DNA from: Bacilli bacterium
GTDB lineage: Bacteria; Bacillota_I; Bacilli_A; RF39; UBA660
DNA length: 64,000 nt
Assembly: GCA_017612805.1 (NCBI GenBank)
Contig: JAGAFD010000003.1
Location: forward strand, 96,883 to 160,882
Direction: 5' to 3'
Shown piece after piece: positions 60,510 through 64,000 of this stretch (positions are counted from its first letter, which is position 1; every line of letters starts with the position of its first letter). Position numbers and translations under genes: made by a program. Below the pieces are notes generated by a model. That model had not been told where the DNA came from. It did not search any database and was given only the letters and a program-made list of their open reading frames with translations.

Positions 60510-62150
60510 ATGGCAGATATTAAAACAAAAGATATGAAACCTAAAACAGTTAAAACAATTGATAAAGCTATTGCATGGACTGAACGAGTAAAAGATCCTC
60601 TTGTTTATGCAAATGAAAAAGTTAAAGATGCAAGTGATGGACAAGCAAATGTTTTAGATTATGGTGAAGATAAAATTAAATATGTATCAAATAGAGCAAA
60701 AGATGAAACCATTTATGCAAGTAAAAAAGCTGGAACATATACTAAAGATAAAGCAATAAAATATGCAAAGAAAAAATATCAAAAAAATAAACTTATTAAA
60801 GGAAAGAATAAAAATATAAAAGGAACTGTAGAAAATACAAAAAAAGGAATTAAAACAACTACAAATACAATAAAGAAGACAGAAAAAGCAGCAAGGGAAG
60901 CAGCTAAAGCGAGCAAGAGAGCATTAGAACAAGGTAGAAAGCTAGCAATTAAGAGTGCAAAAGCAACTGCTAAAGGAATTAAAGTAGCTGTAAAAGCAAC
61001 CATATCTGCTATAAAAGGAATTATAGCAGCTGTTAAAGGATTAATTGGAATGTTAGCTGCAGGTGGTGCTGCGGCTGCAGTTGCTATTGTTATTATTTGT
61101 CTTGTAGGATTGTTAGTAACTTCTATTTTTGGAATATTCTTTTCAAGTGAGAAAACTTCTAAAAATGGTATTACCATGAAAGAAGTAGTAGCAGAATGTA
61201 ATAAAGAATTTGGAGATAAGTTAGAGACCATTCAAAAACAAAATCCTCATGATGAATATGTTTTAGAAGGAAATATGTCATCATGGAAAGATGTTTTATT
61301 AATTTATACTATCAAACAATCAAATGGTATTAATCAACAAGAAGTAATTACGGTTGATAATACAAAGAAAGCTTTAATAAAACAAATTTTTTGGGATATG
61401 AATGAAATAACTTCTGAGGTTAAGACTGAGACAGTAAAAGCTTCTTCGGTTAATACGAGTGATAATACACTTGATGAGCAAAAGAGAGTATTACACATAT
61501 ATGTTAAAAGTAAAACTGCTGAAGAAATGAAAACTAAGTATAATTTCAATCCAGCACAATTAAAACAGTATAATGAATTATCCGACAAAAGATATGCTAG
61601 TTTATGGAATAATGCTATCTTTGGTTCGGTTGATTCTGGCGAATATGTTAATTGGCGACAAACTGACCCACAATGGGCAAGTATTAGAGTTGGTAATTCT
61701 TCTGGTACATTAGGAAGTATAGGTTGTCTTATAACTTCAATTTCAATATTAATAGAAAAGTCTGGATGCAATACAATGATCAAACCATTTAATCCAGGAA
61801 CATTTTTAGAGGCATTAAACAAGCATAATGGATTTGATGGTAATGGCAACTTACAGTATGCAGCAGTTACCAAAGCTGTTCCTGCATTTAAGTATGTTGG
61901 TAATGTGAATTTAAGAGGAAAATCAAAAGATGAAAAATTATCTCTTATAAAACAATATATTGATTCTGGGTATTATATTACAGCTGAAGTTAAAGGAGCT
62001 ACTCCAGGGCATCAGCATTGGGTGGCTGTTACAAATGTTGATGGTAGTAGTGTAATTATGGTAGATCCAGGATCAAATCAAACAGTTATGTGGAATGCAT
62101 ATAACTATGAAAAAACATCACAATTTAATTATTTTAAAGTAGAAGGGTAG
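60510..62150 (+). CDS. Membrane protein with C39-like cysteine peptidase domain
   Basis: 546 residues. A long basic helical part (1-170), rich in Lys/Ala, one membrane helix (about 187-212), a VirB8-like or linker section, then a C39-type papain fold (about 385-546): Gln and Cys406 in GSIGCLITS, His in GHQHWVAVTN, Asp in MVDPGSN. It takes the place of the CD1108/NlpC-type wall hydrolase of Tn1549 and Orf14 of Tn916, so it probably opens peptidoglycan or processes a peptide for channel assembly. Last gene of the transfer operon. Confidence -1.
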   Translation: MADIKTKDMKPKTVKTIDKAIAWTERVKDPLVYANEKVKDASDGQANVLDYGEDKIKYVSNRAKDETIYASKKAGTYTKDKAIKYAKKKYQKNKLIKGKNKNIKGTVENTKKGIKTTTNTIKKTEKAAREAAKASKRALEQGRKLAIKSAKATAKGIKVAVKATISAIKGIIAAVKGLIGMLAAGGAAAAVAIVIICLVGLLVTSIFGIFFSSEKTSKNGITMKEVVAECNKEFGDKLETIQKQNPHDEYVLEGNMSSWKDVLLIYTIKQSNGINQQEVITVDNTKKALIKQIFWDMNEITSEVKTETVKASSVNTSDNTLDEQKRVLHIYVKSKTAEEMKTKYNFNPAQLKQYNELSDKRYASLWNNAIFGSVDSGEYVNWRQTDPQWASIRVGNSSGTLGSIGCLITSISILIEKSGCNTMIKPFNPGTFLEALNKHNGFDGNGNLQYAAVTKAVPAFKYVGNVNLRGKSKDEKLSLIKQYIDSGYYITAEVKGATPGHQHWVAVTNVDGSSVIMVDPGSNQTVMWNAYNYEKTSQFNYFKVEG

Positions 62151-62173
62151 TCTAAATGACTACCTCTTTTTTT
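62146..62173 (+). terminator. Terminator of the transfer operon
   Basis: GGTAGT/ACTACC stem 62146-62151 with 62159-62164, 7-nt loop, T-run. The stop codon is in the stem. Confidence -1.
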
Positions 62174-62210
62174 GTGTCGAATTTTGTCAAAATAATTTAA
62201 AAATTATCGA

Positions 62211-62239
62211 TTGACAATAAACGACTTTTTTTGTATAAT
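62211..62239 (+). promoter_or_regulatory. Near-consensus promoter of the predicted small RNA
   Basis: TTGACA (62211-62216), exactly 17 nt, TATAAT (62234-62239). It is the only perfect sigma-A promoter I found in the window. Confidence -1.
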
Positions 62240-62245
62240 TAATAT

Positions 62246-62378
62246 GTTGTTAGATAAAGTAGTATGCAGTAAGAAGTATTGTAGTAGAAGTAATGCAGTA
62301 ATGTAGTATGGAAGTATAGTAGTAAATATCTAACAACAAGTAGTAGATCGTCTGCTAGTACAGGGACGATTTTTTTTG
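62246..62378 (+). ncRNA. Predicted ~130-nt small RNA with GUA-repeat loop
   Basis: Follows a perfect promoter and has no coding potential. 62245-62256 pairs perfectly with 62327-62338 (12 bp), closing a 70-nt loop (62257-62326) that contains only two C and is built from imperfect GTAGTA/AGTA/TGCAGTA repeats. A terminator follows: ATCGTC (62347-62352) with GACGAT (62365-62370) and T-run. No known RNA family recognised. Alternatively the repeats are DNA operator sites: TATAGTAGTA (62315-62324) and TTGTAGTAGAA (62279-62289) recur in the promoter/leader of the VOC-PadR genes. Confidence -1.
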
Positions 62379-62473
62379 TGCATAAAAATATAAATAAAAC
62401 AATTCGCAAAATAGTAATATTCCGATTAGTAAGTCAATAAAAAATATGACTGAAAATGTGGTATAATTAAATA

Positions 62474-62527
62474 GACGGATAAATAGTAATTTACCGAAAA
62501 GATTGTCAGTAATGACAGTCTTTTTTG
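62474..62527 (+). ncRNA. Second predicted short transcript (~55 nt)
   Basis: Extended -10 TGGTATAAT (62459-62467) leads to a small hairpin (CGG.TAAAT with ATTTA.CCG, about 62476-62496) and a terminator stem 62500-62509 with 62514-62523 (one G-U) and T-run. Could be a decoy, attenuator or truncated leader; no known family. Confidence -1.
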
Positions 62528-62546
62528 TACGACAAGCAGTTATACA

Positions 62547-62580
62547 AATAGATTAGTTCAGTGCAACTAATCTATTTTTT
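62547..62580 (+). terminator. Strong terminator-like hairpin
   Basis: Perfect 12-bp stem 62547-62558 with 62565-62576, 6-nt loop, T-run. It ends any reading from the two upstream transcripts ahead of the VOC-PadR genes. Confidence -1.
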
Positions 62581-62626
62581 ATAAGAATTATAAACGAATT
62601 AAATGCAATTATTTTTTTATTATTTA

Positions 62627-62663
62627 TTGACATTTAATTATAACTACTATAAAATATAGTAGT
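62627..62663 (+). promoter_or_regulatory. Promoter with palindromic operator
   Basis: TTGACA (62627-62632), 17-nt spacer, TAAAAT (62650-62655). ACTACTATA (62643-62651), AAA, TATAGTAGT (62655-62663) is a perfect 21-bp palindrome over the -10, a likely binding site for the PadR protein encoded downstream. Confidence -1.
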
Positions 62664-62695
62664 ATAGTTTGTAGTAGAAAGAAGGGCTTAAATAT

Positions 62696-63046
62696 ATGAA
62701 AAATTATGACAACTATTTTCTTCCTGTAGATAATATGGAAGAAGCAAAAAGATATTATGAGGAAATATTGGGGTTAAAAAAGAAATTTGATTTTTCTGAT
62801 AAGGGAATGGTTGCTTATAATATTGGAAATGAAGAACCTGCAATAATTTTAAAAGACAAAAATAAATTTGAGAATTTAAAGCCTACAATATGGTTTGAAG
62901 TAGAAGATGTTGCAATCTTCTATAAAGAAATGTTGAATAATGGTATAAAATTTTTGAGTGAGCCTTTTAAAATTGGAACTGGTAATGCAGTCGAGTTTGA
63001 AGATCCATTTGGAAATAGACTTGGCGTTACAGATTATATTAAGTAA
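62696..63046 (+). CDS. VOC-family (glyoxalase/bleomycin-resistance fold) protein
   Basis: 116 residues. Starts YFLPVDNMEEAKRYYEEILG, one VOC module plus a second with EVEDVAIFYKEM and FEDPFGNRLGV. Metal ligands of true glyoxalases are not obvious; it may bind or modify a small toxic molecule. Operon with padR (12-nt gap). Confidence -1.
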   Translation: MKNYDNYFLPVDNMEEAKRYYEEILGLKKKFDFSDKGMVAYNIGNEEPAIILKDKNKFENLKPTIWFEVEDVAIFYKEMLNNGIKFLSEPFKIGTGNAVEFEDPFGNRLGVTDYIK

Positions 63047-63058
63047 GGAGTAGAGATT

Positions 63059-63586
63059 ATGTCAAATATAGATTTGGTATTATTAGGACTTATTAAACAA
63101 AAATCACAAAGTGCTTATGATATTAAAAAAAATATAGAATATCGTAATATACCAAGATGGGTAAGAATTAGTGAACAGTCTATTTATAAGAAAGTATTAC
63201 AACTAGAATCAAAAGAATATATTATTAGCCATAAAGAGAAAGAGGGAAATATGCCAGATAAAGCAGTATATACTATTACTGACAAAGGTAATGATTATTT
63301 TAATAAACTTATGAATGATATTTCAAATTATGATGTTAGTTTATATTTGGATTTTAATGTTATTATCACTAATTTAGATTTAGTAGATGATGAACAAAAA
63401 AAGATTCTTGTTTCTAATATAAAATCAAAGATATTAGAATTAAAAGAATTGCTAAATGAAAGACAATCTCATAGACAACATATTCCTAATGTTGGAAAAC
63501 AAATGTTCAAACAACAATTAGCATTAGTAGAAACATTAGAAAAGTGGATAATTGATTTTGAGAATAGTTTAAAAGAACAAAATTAG
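63059..63586 (+). CDS. PadR-family transcriptional regulator
   Basis: 175 residues. N-terminal winged helix with the PadR pattern DLVLLGLI....SAYDIKK (about 5-24), VRISEQSIYKKVLQLESKEYI and VYTITDKG; C-terminal helices for dimerisation. Probably represses its own operon through the palindrome at 62643-62663 (inference). Confidence -1.
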   Translation: MSNIDLVLLGLIKQKSQSAYDIKKNIEYRNIPRWVRISEQSIYKKVLQLESKEYIISHKEKEGNMPDKAVYTITDKGNDYFNKLMNDISNYDVSLYLDFNVIITNLDLVDDEQKKILVSNIKSKILELKELLNERQSHRQHIPNVGKQMFKQQLALVETLEKWIIDFENSLKEQN

Positions 63587-63635
63587 CAAATATTGATTTT
63601 AAGTTAAAAGATAAATTTGTAGGGAGGGAAATTCC

Positions 63636-64000
63636 ATGAAAATAATCAACATTGGTATTCTTGCTCATGTAGATGCAGGAAAGACTACTTTAACGGAAAG
63701 TCTGCTTTATACAAGTGGAGCGATTTTAGAATTAGGTAGTGTAGATAAGGGAACAACAAGGACAGATACTATGTTTTTAGAACGTCAGCGTGGAATCACA
63801 ATTCAGGCAGCAGTTACTTCTTTTAATTGGAATGACTACAAAATCAATATTGTAGATAATCCTGGACATACAGATTTTATAACAGAAGTGTATCGTTCCT
63901 TATCTGTTCTTGATGGAGCTATTTTAGTAATTTCTGCTAAAGATGGTGTACAAGCACAAACAAGAATACTATTCCATGCACTTCAAAAAATGAATATACC
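63636..64000 (+). CDS. Ribosomal-protection tetracycline resistance protein, 5' part
   Basis: The first 121 residues are visible; the gene runs off the window. It is an EF-G-like GTPase of the Tet(M)/Tet(O)/Tet(W) group: [19 protein letters not shown] (G1 in AHVDAGKT), [16 protein letters not shown] (switch 1) and [17 protein letters not shown]. The G3 motif reads DNPGH where Tet(M), (O) and (W) have DTPGH, and TDF replaces MDF. Such proteins release tetracycline from the 30S subunit. AGGGAGG site 8 nt before ATG; the 49-nt gap is too short for the long attenuator leader known for tet(M). The allele cannot be named safely. Confidence -1.
   Translation, partial: MKIINIGILAHVDAGKTTLTESLLYTSGAILELGSVDKGTTRTDTMFLERQRGITIQAAVTSFNWNDYKINIVDNPGHTDFITEVYRSLSVLDGAILVISAKDGVQAQTRILFHALQKMNI

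Noticed and set aside
60779..61231. 150-codon minus-strand frame opposite the C39 membrane protein
   Set aside because: Its hydrophobic look comes from reading the antisense of a Lys/Ala-rich helix; no start signal.
61334..61873. 179-codon minus-strand frame in the C39 gene
   Set aside because: Shadow of the catalytic domain, whose motifs are clear on the plus strand.
62171..62245. Second terminator or coding start right after the transfer operon
   Set aside because: Only AT-rich DNA and the small-RNA promoter; no start codon with a Shine-Dalgarno.
1..64000. CRISPR array, tRNA or rRNA genes
   Set aside because: No regularly spaced identical repeats; the only long repeats are protein-coding (37256-37639, adhesin SpaA units). 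No cloverleaf or rRNA sequence noticed.

Overview
The window is AT-rich (clearly below about 32% GC by eye) and uses the standard bacterial code: TGG encodes Trp and TGA serves as a stop. Gene content points to a gut-type Bacilli (Erysipelotrichia / RF39-like low-GC Firmicute): class B sortase, Gram-positive signal peptidase I, RsgI-like membrane protein, a SUF operon, and Shine-Dalgarno sites complementary to a Bacilli 16S tail (AAAGGAG or AGGTGAT). The species assignment is inference. No tRNA, rRNA or CRISPR was seen.

Region 1 (1-31.4 kb) looks like ordinary chromosome. It holds the 3' part of a large repeat-built surface protein, a sugar-nucleotide epimerase, a lipoprotein, an RsgI-like Cys-rich membrane protein, a dCTP-deaminase-like/DUF1653 fusion, rplS-lepB, a sortase, an Rrf2-sufC-sufB-sufD operon, a TrpF-HAD fusion, an ADP-ribosylglycohydrolase/guanine-deaminase-like pair, an inositol-phosphatase-family enzyme, a DHH phosphoesterase, a decayed peptide deformylase fragment and many small unknowns. 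Intergenic spaces are very compact: a terminator hairpin whose T-tract runs almost directly into an extended -10 promoter (TGnTATAAT), followed within about 15-25 nt by the start codon.

Region 2 (31.5-40.75 kb) is an accessory cluster of single enzymes: a HExxH peptidase, peptidase E, a VanY-HAD fusion, a Nudix hydrolase, a broken GNAT, a kinase-fold protein, a PurA-like enzyme lacking the catalytic Asp, a tandem-repeat small protein, a deaminase, a metallo-beta-lactamase-fold hydrolase, a transglutaminase-like protein and a class C beta-lactamase-like hydrolase. From 37.6 kb on the spacers between genes are related to each other, which gives a cassette-like look. Codon choice drifts towards AGA and ATA here.

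Region 3 (about 40.8-64 kb, running off the right edge) is an integrative conjugative element of the Tn1549-like type: replication-initiator-like protein, ParA, ParB, a thioester/SpaA adhesin with its own sortase, SSB, a candidate oriT, MobC-like protein, MOBP-like relaxase, PcfB, VirD4 coupling protein, Maff2-like pilin, VirB6/TrbL, PrgI, VirB4 and a C39-peptidase-type membrane protein. After the transfer operon comes a 0.5 kb non-coding block with two predicted short transcripts and a palindromic operator, then a VOC protein, a PadR regulator and the start of a ribosomal-protection tetracycline resistance gene. The integrase/recombinase and right end are outside the window.

Best candidates for undescribed biology: the predicted ~130-nt RNA or operator cluster at 62.25-62.38 kb, which shares 10-11-mers with the leader of the VOC-PadR genes; the active-site-altered PurA-like enzyme with its kinase-fold neighbour; the homologous-spacer gene array; and the unusual domain fusions.
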